A DNA stretch of 64,000 bases from NCBI GenBank assembly GCA_019636755.1, contig JAHBWZ010000008.1, positions 1-64,000 on the forward strand, given 5' to 3'. Within the stretch, counting starts at the first letter, position 1, and every line of letters begins with the position of its first letter. Below, piece after piece: positions 23,604 to 32,791 of this stretch. A model generated the notes under the pieces. The model was given only the letters and a program-made list of their open reading frames with translations, did not search any database and was not told where the DNA came from. This DNA comes from Phycisphaeraceae bacterium (GTDB taxonomy: Bacteria; Planctomycetota; Phycisphaerae; Phycisphaerales; SM1A02). A program made the position numbers and the translations under genes.

Positions 23604-26600
23604 TCACCGCGGCGCCGGCGCCTCCTGCCGATGGCGCAGGATGGCGCCGAGCACGCCGCCCCCGGCACCCGCGACGGGCGGATCGGACGGTGCGTCGCCG
23701 GCGCGGGCCGGGGCGTCCTCGCTCCGGCCGAGACAGCGCAGCAGGAACTCCTCGTACTTGCGGTAGCGCGCCTGCGTCTTGACGTCACCGCCCAGCCCGT
23801 GGCCGCCGGTGGGATCCAGGAACAGCTCGACGAGCGCTTCCTTGCCCGCCTTGAGCAGTTCCCGGTAGACGCGCACGGTGTCCTGGTAGAGGACGTTCGC
23901 ATCCTCCATGCCGTGGACCAGGAGGAGTTTCGCCCGCAGGTTCTTCGCGAGCGGAAGCAGCGACCACTTCTCGTGCGCCGTCCTGCCGCGCTCCGCCGGG
24001 CCGATCGTGCCGGTGGTGTACCACGTGTTGTAGTTCTCCCACTCGGTCGGTCCGGCGCCGGCGATGCCGCACGCGAAGACGTCCGGCTCCAGGTAGAGGC
24101 ACATCTGCGTCTGGAATCCGCCGAACGACCAGCCGTGCAGGCCGACGCGCGCGGGATCGATGCCGCCCCGGCCGATCATCCAGCGGACGGCATCGACCAG
24201 ATCCTCCGCCTGCGGTCGGCCGACCTGTTCGAAGCTGGACTTCTCGAAGAGACCGCCGAATCCGGAGGCACCGCGCGGGTCGACGGTGACGCACACGTAG
24301 CCGTGCCGCTCCGCCATGTACCGCGCGAAGAAGTAGCCCGGCGCATCGAACGACCCGCGCGAGATCATCTTCCGCGTGCCGAGCGGACCGCCGTACACGT
24401 AGACAAGCAGGGGGCGCCGGTCCTGCGGCGTGAAGCCGGGCGGGCGGAACATGTGTCCGTGGATCTCCTGGCCGTGGCGATTCTCGAACGTGAAGTACTC
24501 CGGCGACGCCTGCGTCAGTGCCTTCGCCTCATCGCTGTGCGAATCCGTCAGGATGGTCGTGCGGTCGTCGGACGGGTCGTGCAGGACGAGTTCGGGCGGT
24601 GCGCCGTAGTCCGCGCGCAGCGCGATGCAGCGCATGCCGGCGGGATCCACGGCGGGGTCGCTGTGGAATCCGCCCGGGGGCGAGAGCGTGCGATGCTCGC
24701 CGGTGTCCAGATCGATGCGCTCGACCGCCTGCTCCGCGGCGTGCGGACGGGTCGTGAGCGCGAAGGCGAACCGGTGATCGCGCGAGAACTCGAAGGGATA
24801 GACCTCGAAGCGGCCGGAGGTCAGTTGCGTGAGGTGTTCATAGCGCGGGTCGAGGCGGTGCAGGTGGCGGTAGCCGCTCAGTTCGGTCAGCAGGATGATG
24901 TCGCGGCCGTCCGCGGCGTAGCGCGGATCGAACATGCGCGGCGTGTTCGGGCCGCCGGCGTGCAGGAATCGCAGGGCGAGGCGCGCCGGGGGCCCCTCCT
25001 CCGCGGCGGCGTCACCGGACGCCGGCGCTGCCGGGCGCGCCGGCGGCGTGGCGGCCGGCGGTGCGGCGGGCGCACCGTCCGGATCACCCGCGGGGACCGG
25101 CGGGTCGGGGTCCAGCCGGACCTCGCGCACCTCGGCCTGCCCGGTTGCCTGCGCGAAGGTGGCGAAGACGAACCGGTCGCTGCCGGGCGACCAGTTCGGT
25201 GTCGTGGCAATGTCGCGCGGGCCGGTCATCGTGTGCGTGTGCACGCGCCGCGGCTTCGCGTCCTCGCGGATGCCGTCGCGGAGATCCAGGAGATACCAGT
25301 GCCACCGGAACTCCGGCAGCTCCCGGTCCGGCATGTGGCGCGTGACCTGTGTCACGCCGGCGAAGCGGCCGCGGTAGTTCACGATGTTGACCTGTTCGCC
25401 GGTCGAGAGCGGCGGACTGCCGGTGGTCGCCACGAAGGCCAGGTGCGACCCGTCCGGACTGAGCCTGAACGCGGTCATCGTCGCACCGCCGCCGAGCGGC
25501 GGATCCACGTGCTCGATGCGGTGATCGCCGAACCGGACCCGCTGCAGCCGGCCGCCGCGGAGGAAGAGGTACCCGCTGCCGTCCGGCAGCCACTGCACGC
25601 CGCCGGCCGGTTCGCGCGTCCGCGTGAGCCGCTCGATCGAGTCATCGCCGATCCGGTAGAGGTAGAGATCGCCCGCGGAGACGAAGATGAACTCATCCGC
25701 GACCGGCGACCAGACGAACGACTGCACGCCGCCGTACCGCGGCGCCTTCGTGTCGTCGGCGTCGTCGTCGCCCACCTCGTCCTCGTCCAGCGTGGTCGTT
25801 CCGCCGGTGTCCGCGGCGCCGGCCTGCCGTGCGGCTGCGGCGCCGTCCGACGTGCCGGTCCGACCGGTCCCGTCGGCGTCGTCCGTCCCGGCGCTCCGGC
25901 GCACCATGCGGACCGCCAGCGTCGCATCGAAGGCGTCGATCCGGAGGGTGCCCTCCAGGACGTCGTCGGCGATGCGCGCGGTGAGGCGCGCCACGAGCCC
26001 GGACTCCGGATCCGTGAACTCGGCCTCCAGTCGACCGGCGAGCTGGTCATGGAGTCCGGCGGTGAGCGTGGATGATCGGTCGTTCAGGCGCAGCGTCCCG
26101 TCGAGCGTGCGGTCCTCGCGCCGCGCGAGCGTGAGGGCGAGGGTGATCTCGTCTGCCCCCAGGCCGAGCGCCGCGGCGCCGCTGAGCGTGCCCGACCACT
26201 CGCCGACGAGCCCGTCATCGGAGCGCACGGTCGTCTCCGTGCGTGCACTGCGCTTCTCCCGGGCGCGCCGCTCCTCCGCCTTGCGCCGGCGGTCATCGCG
26301 CACGCGGCGCGTCGCCTCCTGGAACCGGCTGAGGACCGAGACGCTGGTCAGCCGGCGCATGCTGCCGGTCCCGGCATCGACCAGCCAGAGATCGCTGCCG
26401 TGCCGGCGCTCGCGAAGCGGGCGCCAGAGGAACACCGCGTGCGCTCCGTCGTGGGAGAACGCGGGCGAGACGGGGCGCGGGCCGAAGAGGTCCTTCTCGG
26501 GAAAGATGCGCTCCAGCGTGAGCGCGCTGCCTGCGTCGGTCCCGGCGGACGCGGCTGCATCCGCGCTTCCGGCGGCGCCCGCGGGCGGCGCGGAGACTCC

Positions 26601-26717
26601 GGCCAGCAGGCACAGCAGCAGGGCGCTGCCGATTCCGCGCCGGCCGGGCGCGCGGGCGGTGACACGCGAGGGCGGCGCGGCGGGACGCGCGGACGGTCGG
26701 GCGAGGGCGGCGGGCAC
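23604..26717 (-). CDS. Secreted prolyl-oligopeptidase family (S9, DPP4-like) serine peptidase
   Basis: About 1037 residues. A signal peptide (GIGSALLLCLLAGVSAPPAG) precedes a beta-propeller (repeated SPDG/SPGSD-type strands), then an alpha/beta-hydrolase domain with triad Ser864 (HGWSFGG), Asp939 (GMEDANVLYQ) and His973 (GGHGLGG). It cleaves dipeptides or oligopeptides outside the cytoplasm. An approximately 110-residue beta-rich insert near 165-275 (VGEWSGTLSGAAAL, DRTLDGTLRLND) interrupts the propeller, and acidic linkers follow. The start is uncertain: GTG 26717 has GGAG 10 nt upstream, while GTG 26825 would add 36 Pro/Arg-rich residues. A longer open frame to 28655 is a shadow of comM. 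Confidence 0.9.
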   Translation of the reverse strand: MPAALARPSARPAAPPSRVTARAPGRRGIGSALLLCLLAGVSAPPAGAAGSADAAASAGTDAGSALTLERIFPEKDLFGPRPVSPAFSHDGAHAVFLWRPLRERRHGSDLWLVDAGTGSMRRLTSVSVLSRFQEATRRVRDDRRRKAEERRAREKRSARTETTVRSDDGLVGEWSGTLSGAAALGLGADEITLALTLARREDRTLDGTLRLNDRSSTLTAGLHDQLAGRLEAEFTDPESGLVARLTARIADDVLEGTLRIDAFDATLAVRMVRRSAGTDDADGTGRTGTSDGAAAARQAGAADTGGTTTLDEDEVGDDDADDTKAPRYGGVQSFVWSPVADEFIFVSAGDLYLYRIGDDSIERLTRTREPAGGVQWLPDGSGYLFLRGGRLQRVRFGDHRIEHVDPPLGGGATMTAFRLSPDGSHLAFVATTGSPPLSTGEQVNIVNYRGRFAGVTQVTRHMPDRELPEFRWHWYLLDLRDGIREDAKPRRVHTHTMTGPRDIATTPNWSPGSDRFVFATFAQATGQAEVREVRLDPDPPVPAGDPDGAPAAPPAATPPARPAAPASGDAAAEEGPPARLALRFLHAGGPNTPRMFDPRYAADGRDIILLTELSGYRHLHRLDPRYEHLTQLTSGRFEVYPFEFSRDHRFAFALTTRPHAAEQAVERIDLDTGEHRTLSPPGGFHSDPAVDPAGMRCIALRADYGAPPELVLHDPSDDRTTILTDSHSDEAKALTQASPEYFTFENRHGQEIHGHMFRPPGFTPQDRRPLLVYVYGGPLGTRKMISRGSFDAPGYFFARYMAERHGYVCVTVDPRGASGFGGLFEKSSFEQVGRPQAEDLVDAVRWMIGRGGIDPARVGLHGWSFGGFQTQMCLYLEPDVFACGIAGAGPTEWENYNTWYTTGTIGPAERGRTAHEKWSLLPLAKNLRAKLLLVHGMEDANVLYQDTVRVYRELLKAGKEALVELFLDPTGGHGLGGDVKTQARYRKYEEFLLRCLGRSEDAPARAGDAPSDPPVAGAGGGVLGAILRHRQEAPAPR

Positions 26718-27041
26718 GGACGGTGGTCTCCGGGGGGCGAGGGGCGAGGAAACGCCGGACCGGCGGGTGCCCGGTTCGGCGGGCGGGGGCGGGGGAGCGG
26801 CCCGGAAGTCCGGATCATGACTCACCTTCGGCGATTCCGGGCCGCGGCTTGGTATCGGTCGGGGCCCCTCGGGTTCCAGCGTCCGTGGGGTGGTCGTCGA
26901 CGGGGTGGAGACGCGACGTGCCCCGGGGCGCCCCCGGGGCGCCGTCGTGGCCGGCCATGGTCGCCGCCGCCCCGGACCCCGGGCGGTGGCGTTTCGGGGG
27001 CGCCGGGCCGGACCGGCGTCGGCCGCCGGTACGGTGGCGGG
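26718..27041. other. Divergent region between the S9 peptidase and comM
   Basis: About 324 bp, extremely GC-rich, with runs of G and C. It could include a longer start of the S9 peptidase (GTG 26825) on the minus strand. On the plus strand the only promoter-like word is TACGGT (27030-27035), 6 nt before the comM ATG. I see no RNA gene or operator in it. Confidence 0.4.
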
Positions 27042-28583
27042 ATGCTCGCGCGCATCCTGAGTTTCGTCCTCCGCGGCATCGACGGCGTTCCGTGCGAGAT
27101 CGAGGTGGATCTCGGACCACCGGCCGATCGCGATCGGGTGGTCGTCGTGGGTCTGCCCGATGCCGCCGTCCGCGAATCCGCGGAGCGCGTGCGATCGGCG
27201 ATCGAGAACTGCGAACTGCGCTTCCCGCTCTTCCGGCGCGTCATCATCAACCTGGCACCGGCGGACCTCCGCAAGGAGGGGCCCGTGTACGACCTGCCGA
27301 TCGCGCTGGCGATGCTCCTGGCCAACGGCGGGATCACGCCGATCGATCCCGAGGCGCCGGACCCGGACCACGCGATCTTCGCCGGTGAACTGGCGCTGGA
27401 CGGCCGCCTGCGCCCGGTGCGCGGCGCGATCAGTCTCGCCCTGCTGGCGCGCGCGCTGGGTCGCCGGTATGTCGTCGTGCCCGCCGAGAACGCGCCCGAG
27501 GCCTCGGTCGTGAAGGGCGTGACCGTGCTGAGCGCCTCGACACTCCAGGAGGTCGTGGACTGGCTCAACGGCGCGGGGTCGCTCCCGGTCCGCGCGCCGG
27601 TCGAGGTGGACGCGCTCGTCGCGGCACAGGAGCCCGAGATCGACTTCGCGCTGGTGCGGGGACAGGAACCGGCCAAGCGCGCCCTGACGGTCGCGGCGGC
27701 AGGCGGTCACAACCTGCTCATGATCGGGCCGGCGGGCACCGGCAAGACGATGATGGCGCGGGCGCTCCCCGGGATCCTGCCGCCGCTGCTGCCGGACGAG
27801 GCGATCGAGGTGACGCGGATTCACTCCGCCGCCGGGGCGCTGCCGCCCGGCACGCCGGTCCTCGTGCACCGGCCGGTGCGCACACCGCACCACACGGCCT
27901 CCGCGCCGGCGCTCGTCGGCGGCGGATCCGTCCCGCGCCCGGGCGACGTCAGCCTTGCCCATCGCGGCGTGCTCTTCCTGGATGAACTGGCGGAGTTCTC
28001 GCGCGACGCGCTGGAGACCCTGCGCCAGCCGCTGGAGGACGGCTTCGTGACCATCGCCCGGGCGCAGGGATCGGTGCGCTTTCCCGCGCGATTCATGCTG
28101 GTCGGCGCGGTGAACCCGACGCATCGCGGCGGGTTCGGGCGCGGCAGCGAAGGCGCCCGCGACATGTCGAAGTACCTGTCGAAACTCTCCGGGCCGCTCA
28201 TCGACCGGATCGACCTGCACGTCGAGGTGCCGGCGGTGCCGTTCTCGGAACTGGGCGGGCCGCCGAAGGGAACTGGCTCGGCGACCATGCGCGAGCGCGT
28301 CGCCGCGGCGCGGGCCCGGCAGCGGGAGCGGCAGGGTGCCGTGCTCAATACGGACCTGCGCGGGCGGGCCCTCGACCGGCATGCGCACATCGAGCGGGCG
28401 GGTGTGCGCCTGCTGGAGCGCGCGATGGAGGAACTCGGTCTCTCCGCGCGGGCGTACGACCGAATCCGCCGCATGGCGCGCACCGTTGCGGACCTGGACG
28501 GCGAGGCGGAGATCGCGGCCCATCACGTCGCGGAAGGCGTCGCGTACCGGCTGCTCGATCGTCCGGAGATGGCGCTCCGATGA
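27042..28583 (+). CDS. comM: ComM/YifB-type AAA+ Mg-chelatase-like ATPase
   Basis: 513 residues. The N-terminal ribosomal-S5/LonP-like domain (VDLGPPADRDRVVVVGLPDA, RVIINLAPADLRKEGPVYDL) is followed by the Mg-chelatase ATPase: Walker A GPAGTGKTMMARALPGILP, Walker B GVLFLDELAEFSRDALE and GAVNPTHRGGFGRG. A C-terminal helical domain ends in HHVAEGVAYR. ComM is a bidirectional helicase that promotes branch migration during natural transformation. The zinc-type Cys motif present in many homologues is replaced here by VNPTHRGGFG. ATG 27042, with TACGGT 6 nt upstream, was preferred over a frame opening at 26400 that is antisense to the peptidase. Confidence 0.94.
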   Translation: MLARILSFVLRGIDGVPCEIEVDLGPPADRDRVVVVGLPDAAVRESAERVRSAIENCELRFPLFRRVIINLAPADLRKEGPVYDLPIALAMLLANGGITPIDPEAPDPDHAIFAGELALDGRLRPVRGAISLALLARALGRRYVVVPAENAPEASVVKGVTVLSASTLQEVVDWLNGAGSLPVRAPVEVDALVAAQEPEIDFALVRGQEPAKRALTVAAAGGHNLLMIGPAGTGKTMMARALPGILPPLLPDEAIEVTRIHSAAGALPPGTPVLVHRPVRTPHHTASAPALVGGGSVPRPGDVSLAHRGVLFLDELAEFSRDALETLRQPLEDGFVTIARAQGSVRFPARFMLVGAVNPTHRGGFGRGSEGARDMSKYLSKLSGPLIDRIDLHVEVPAVPFSELGGPPKGTGSATMRERVAAARARQRERQGAVLNTDLRGRALDRHAHIERAGVRLLERAMEELGLSARAYDRIRRMARTVADLDGEAEIAAHHVAEGVAYRLLDRPEMALR

Positions 28584-28647
28584 GGCCGGGCCTCCGCATC
28601 CGACTCCTGCGCACCGCGCGCCGAGGATCGGCCGGCGCCGCGGACGA

Positions 28648-31314
28648 TCACGCATCCGCCGCGACGCGCAGGCGCTCCAGCCACTTCTCCGCCTCGCGGC
28701 GGACCGGCGGGGCGGGATGGCTCTCGGCCATCGCGCGGATGCGCGCCAGTGCGCGGGCGTCGCCGATCTCCGCCAGCGCGCTTCCGGCGGCGAGGAGCGA
28801 GCGGCGCTCCGGATCGTCGAGCAGCGCGATCAGGAAAGGGACCGCGGTGTCGGGATCGTGGTGCGCGAGCTTCCCGACCGCCTCGATCGCCGGCGGCCTG
28901 GCGCGGTCGAGCGTGCCGAAGCGGGCATGGCGCAGCGCGAGCGGGAGCGCCTCCGCGCCGTCGAGCGCGGCCAGGGCGCGGAGCGACGCGGTCCGGATCT
29001 GCTCGTGCTGGCTCGGGACGTCGACCAGCCGCCGCAGCAGCGGCAGTTCCTCGACGGCCTTCAGCGTGCGCAGGCCGTCGATGGCGCGGGCACGGATGGC
29101 GTAACTGGCTTCCTCGGCGGCCGCGCGGGCGAGTCGCGGCACGGCGCGGTCCCGCGGAAGATCCTCCAGCGCCTCGATCACCGCGAGGCGCACGCGCGGA
29201 TCGGCGAGGACATCCCCCGGCTCGTCCAGCGTCGCGAGGAGCGCGGCCAGGGCGTCTCCACCCATGCGGCGCAGGCCCTGCGCCGCGGTCCGCCGGAGCG
29301 TGTGGCGCGTCGACGTGTCGTGCAGGAGTTCGAGCAGCAGCGCGCGGTCCGCGTCACCGCCCGTCCGGGCGAGCGCCTCGGCGGCATCGTGCCGGGCCGC
29401 GATCGTCGGGCCGGAGCGCACCTGTTCCCGCCAGAGCGGCGCGGCCTTGGTCTCCTCCATCCGCTTGAGCACATGCAGGTCGGGGTCGATCGCGATCAGG
29501 CGCGGCATGCCGCGGATCGGTCGCCGATGGACCGTCCGTCGCTCCCGCACCGCGATGGCATAGCGATGCTCGCCCTCGTCGGTCCGGACGACCACCGGCA
29601 GGTCGAAGCGCTTGGCGGGCGTGCGCGCGTCCTGGTGCTGGCGCTGCTCGATCTCGATGACGACGGCGTTCTCGGCCGGATCGAACGCGGTGGTGACGTG
29701 CAGGTCGGGCGAACCGGGTCGCCGGCACCACTGGTCGAAGTACCACTCCAGGCTCAGGCCGGAGACATCCTCCATGGCGCGCCGGAAGTCGTCCGTCTCC
29801 ACCGGCGTGTGCGCGTGCCGCTGCACGTAGAGGTGGGTGCCCGCGCGGAAGAGTTCATCGCCGAGCATGCAGCGCAGCATGTGCAGGACGGACGCGCCCT
29901 TCGGATAGGGATTCGCCGGGCGGCGGAACGTCTCCCATGCCTCCGTGTAGAGCGGTGAGGCCATGCCGGCGGCGTGCGTGGGCAGATCGCGACGCGCGAC
30001 GCCGAACGATCCGCGGATCGCGTCCAGGTATCCCTCCCGGCCGTCGCGCGCCTCGTACCACAGGGCGGTGGCGTACGTCGCCCAGCCCTCGTTCAGCCAG
30101 ATGTGCTCCCACGAGCGGCACGTCAGCAGGTCGCCCGTCCACTGGTGCGCGAGTTCGTGCGAGATGAGGCCGTCCAGGTCTGCGTCGCGCAGCGCGATCC
30201 CGTCGAAGATCGCGGAGGGATACATCGACGTCGCCGACGTGTTCTCCATGCCGCCGGCGCCGAAGTTCCGCACGACGAGCTGGTCGTAGCGCGCCCAGGG
30301 ATACGGCAGGCCGAACCAGTGCTCGAAGACGTCGATCATGGCGCCGGTGCGCCCGTACGTGCCGGGGACGAGGTGCCCGAGTCCCTCCGGAACCCAGACG
30401 GTCATCTCGACGCGCGGATGGTCCAGCGGCACGCGATCGAAGCGGCCGATGACCAGGGAGACGAGGTACGTGACATGCGGCGCGTCCTGGAGCCAGTGCC
30501 AGGTCTCCCGCCCGTCCCGGACCTCGTGCGCCACGAGCCGTCCGTTGCCCGAGACCTGGAACCCGGCCGGCACGTCGACGACGAGTTCCGTGGTGAGCAT
30601 GTCGTTCGGGAAGTCGTGCGCGACGAACCAGTGGCGGTTGTGCTCCGTCTGGCCCTGCGTGTGCACTTCCGGCCCGTAGCCGGGCGCGTCGGGCGCTGAC
30701 GGCGTGAACACCATGCCGGCCCACGGGCGCGTGCATGCATACTCGATGACGACCGCATGCGGGCGGTCGGCGGGCAGGGGCGGATCGAAGCGGAGCGAGA
30801 GCCGGCGGCCGTCATGGAAGAAGTCGACGACGTCTCCGTTCTCCAGCGTGACCCGCCGGATCGAGAGTTCGACCGCGTCCAGGTCCAGTCGCTCGACCGG
30901 GCCGGCGATCGGATGGAAGTGCAGGGTCTCGCGCGCCACGAAGTGCGGCTGGTCGAGATCCTCGAAGCGCATCTCCAGCCGCATGTGCAGGTAGTCCACC
31001 ACCGGATCGGGCGGGAAGTTGCGCAGGTCGCGACCGGAGTCCGGATCCCACGCCAGCCCGTCGAGTGCGCCGTACAGGTGTGCCCGCAGCAGCTTGCCGT
31101 GCAGACACCCGGCGCCGTGCTCGCATGACTCGAACGCCTCGAAGGTCTCGGCGCCGCCGCCGGCGAGCGCGGGCGCGGCGGGACCCGCGGGGGCGAGAAG
31201 CAGGATGGAGAGCGCGATGCGAGCGCGCCGGGTCCAGCGCCTGGCCCGCGCGCGAACGGGCGTCTGCGGGCGGGCGTGGACCGCCGGATGGATGACTGCT
31301 GGCTCGTGAGACAT
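28648..31314 (-). CDS. Secreted M1-family metallopeptidase with C-terminal HEAT repeats
   Basis: 888 residues. A signal segment (ARIALSILLLAPAGPAAPAL) precedes the aminopeptidase-N-like fold: substrate loop GAGGMEN (352-358), zinc site HELAH (386-390) with Glu409 in NEGWATY (HExxHx18E), and the Tyr region later. From about residue 640 to the end are several HEAT-like helical repeats (RTAAQGLRRMGGDALAALL, AVIEALEDLPRDRAVPRLA, SALAEIGDARALARIRAM) replacing the usual ERAP-type C-terminal domain. The protein probably trims peptides in the periplasm. The start is the only Met before the signal peptide. It is convergent with comM, 64 bp apart. Confidence 0.92.
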   Translation of the reverse strand: MSHEPAVIHPAVHARPQTPVRARARRWTRRARIALSILLLAPAGPAAPALAGGGAETFEAFESCEHGAGCLHGKLLRAHLYGALDGLAWDPDSGRDLRNFPPDPVVDYLHMRLEMRFEDLDQPHFVARETLHFHPIAGPVERLDLDAVELSIRRVTLENGDVVDFFHDGRRLSLRFDPPLPADRPHAVVIEYACTRPWAGMVFTPSAPDAPGYGPEVHTQGQTEHNRHWFVAHDFPNDMLTTELVVDVPAGFQVSGNGRLVAHEVRDGRETWHWLQDAPHVTYLVSLVIGRFDRVPLDHPRVEMTVWVPEGLGHLVPGTYGRTGAMIDVFEHWFGLPYPWARYDQLVVRNFGAGGMENTSATSMYPSAIFDGIALRDADLDGLISHELAHQWTGDLLTCRSWEHIWLNEGWATYATALWYEARDGREGYLDAIRGSFGVARRDLPTHAAGMASPLYTEAWETFRRPANPYPKGASVLHMLRCMLGDELFRAGTHLYVQRHAHTPVETDDFRRAMEDVSGLSLEWYFDQWCRRPGSPDLHVTTAFDPAENAVVIEIEQRQHQDARTPAKRFDLPVVVRTDEGEHRYAIAVRERRTVHRRPIRGMPRLIAIDPDLHVLKRMEETKAAPLWREQVRSGPTIAARHDAAEALARTGGDADRALLLELLHDTSTRHTLRRTAAQGLRRMGGDALAALLATLDEPGDVLADPRVRLAVIEALEDLPRDRAVPRLARAAAEEASYAIRARAIDGLRTLKAVEELPLLRRLVDVPSQHEQIRTASLRALAALDGAEALPLALRHARFGTLDRARPPAIEAVGKLAHHDPDTAVPFLIALLDDPERRSLLAAGSALAEIGDARALARIRAMAESHPAPPVRREAEKWLERLRVAADA

Positions 31315-31386
31315 GGGAAGCGTTTCCGGAGACGGGGCGCGGCGGGTGGAACGGCATCCGGCGCCGTCCCGCGGTCACTGTACCAG

Positions 31387-31560
31387 TCATCTACGGACCG
31401 GCTTCATGGCGGCGGCGGCGCCGCGGTCATCGAAGTCGCGTGGGCAGGGTGCATCAGGCAGGTCGGCAGGATCGATCGCCTCGATGTCCGGATTGAACGG
31501 ACCGGGCGGGCCACCGGGCGTCACGGGGCACGACGGGCAGGTCTGTCCCGGGAACGTCAT
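31387..31560 (-). CDS. Possible 57-residue Cys-pair protein, unrecognised
   Basis: A short minus-strand frame just downstream of ribD (36 bp). The start MTFPGQTCPSCPVTPGGPPG contains a CxxC, followed by an acidic middle (NPDIEAIDPADLPDAPCPRD) and a basic end (AMKPVRR). ATG 31560 has GGAG almost adjacent upstream, so initiation signals are poor. The acidic run and Cys pair look more protein-like than shadow frames nearby, but there is no homology evidence. It would be the last cistron of the SpoIIE-ribD unit. Confidence 0.3.
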   Translation of the reverse strand: MTFPGQTCPSCPVTPGGPPGPFNPDIEAIDPADLPDAPCPRDFDDRGAAAAMKPVRR

Positions 31561-31596
31561 ACTCCACGACCACTGTGTCGCCGAGACGCAGGCCGG

Positions 31597-32751
31597 TCAG
31601 CATGACCCGGGAGGAGCGTGCGCCTCACAGTCGCCCGCCGCGAGTTCCAGCATGGCGTCGCCGCCGCGCCGGCGGACGGCAAGCGGTCGGAGCCGGCGGG
31701 CATGGGCGAGGTCCGGCTGCGGACCGCCGAGAAACGGCGGGATGCCCATCGCGTCGCCGAGCAGGCGCGGCGCGATGAAGACCCAGACGCGCTGCACCAG
31801 GTCCTCCCGGAGGAGCCGCGAGACGAGGCCCGGGCCTGCCTCGACGAGCACGTGCAGGATGGCATGACGCCGGACGATCTCCCGGAGGGCCACGGTCAAC
31901 GGGATCTCTCCCTGTCCGTCCGGATCGATCGGAAGGATCTCCGCGCCGGCACGGGCGAGGGCGGCCGCATGCCCGGCACCGGACGCGGCGGCGCGGGTCG
32001 TCGTGATGAGCGTGAGCGGATGCGTGGCCGCGGACCGGACGAGCGCGGATTCCACGGACGTCTCGAGCCGGGGATCGATCACCACGCGGCGCGCCGTCCG
32101 GCGCCGCGGGACATCGCGCGCCGTCAGACTCGGGTCATCGCGCCGCACGGTTCCGATGCCGGTCAGGATCGCGCAGGATCGGGCCCGTTCACGATGCACG
32201 AGCGCCCGGCTGCGCTCGCCGGAGATCCAGCGGCTGTCGCCGGTCCGGGTGGCGACGAAGCCGTCGATCGTCTGGGCCCACTTGACGAGGACCCACGGCA
32301 GTCCCGTGGTGACGCGGCGCACCCACGGCGCCGACGGCGCCTGCGCGACCGGGTCCTCCAGCAGGTCGCAGCGGACACCGTGCGTGCGGAGCCGCTCGGC
32401 GCCGCCGCCCGCCGCGGCGGTCGGATCGCGCCGGGCGAAGACGACGCGCGCGATGCCCGCGTCCCGGATGGCGTCGATGCACGGCGGCGTCCGGCCGTGG
32501 TGCGCACACGGTTCCAGCGTCACGTACATCGTCCCACCGCGCGCGAGCATGCCCGCGCGGCGCAGCGCGACGACCTCCGCGTGCGCGTCGCCGGCGCGCC
32601 GGTGGTAGCCCTCGCCGACGATCCGGCCCGACGTGTCCTCGACCAGGCACCCCACCATCGGATTGGGGGCGGTCCCGCCGTGTCCGCGCAGCGCCAGGCG
32701 TGCCGCCCGGCGGAGCCGGTCGAGATCGCGGGCCGGGTCGTCCCCGCTCAT
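31597..32751 (-). CDS. ribD: Bifunctional riboflavin deaminase/reductase RibD
   Basis: 384 residues. The N-terminal cytidine-deaminase-like domain has zinc site HAE (57-59), Cys82 and Cys91 in LEPCAHHGRTPPC and the substrate motif GGTAPNPMVGCLV. The C-terminal RibD reductase domain starts near PWVLVKWAQTIDGFVATRTG, with SRWISGERSRALVHRERARS and a VEAGPGLVSRLL nucleotide region. It catalyses the second and third steps of riboflavin synthesis. A strong GGGGAGG lies 6 nt before ATG 32751. It follows the SpoIIE-type phosphatase by 40 bp on the same strand. No other rib gene and no FMN riboswitch is seen nearby. Confidence 0.96.
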   Translation of the reverse strand: MSGDDPARDLDRLRRAARLALRGHGGTAPNPMVGCLVEDTSGRIVGEGYHRRAGDAHAEVVALRRAGMLARGGTMYVTLEPCAHHGRTPPCIDAIRDAGIARVVFARRDPTAAAGGGAERLRTHGVRCDLLEDPVAQAPSAPWVRRVTTGLPWVLVKWAQTIDGFVATRTGDSRWISGERSRALVHRERARSCAILTGIGTVRRDDPSLTARDVPRRRTARRVVIDPRLETSVESALVRSAATHPLTLITTTRAAASGAGHAAALARAGAEILPIDPDGQGEIPLTVALREIVRRHAILHVLVEAGPGLVSRLLREDLVQRVWVFIAPRLLGDAMGIPPFLGGPQPDLAHARRLRPLAVRRRGGDAMLELAAGDCEAHAPPGSC

Positions 32752-32791
32752 CGACGGCCTCCCCGGGACGGATCACTCGGAACCGGCGCGC

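Noticed and set aside
23604-28655. 1683-codon open minus frame spanning the S9 peptidase and comM
   Set aside because: Codons upstream of about 26825 are antisense to comM and Arg/Pro-rich; only the peptidase part is real.
31313-31867. 184-codon plus frame overlapping the ribD end
   Set aside because: Arg/Ser/Pro-rich translation antisense to ribD, with no start signal.
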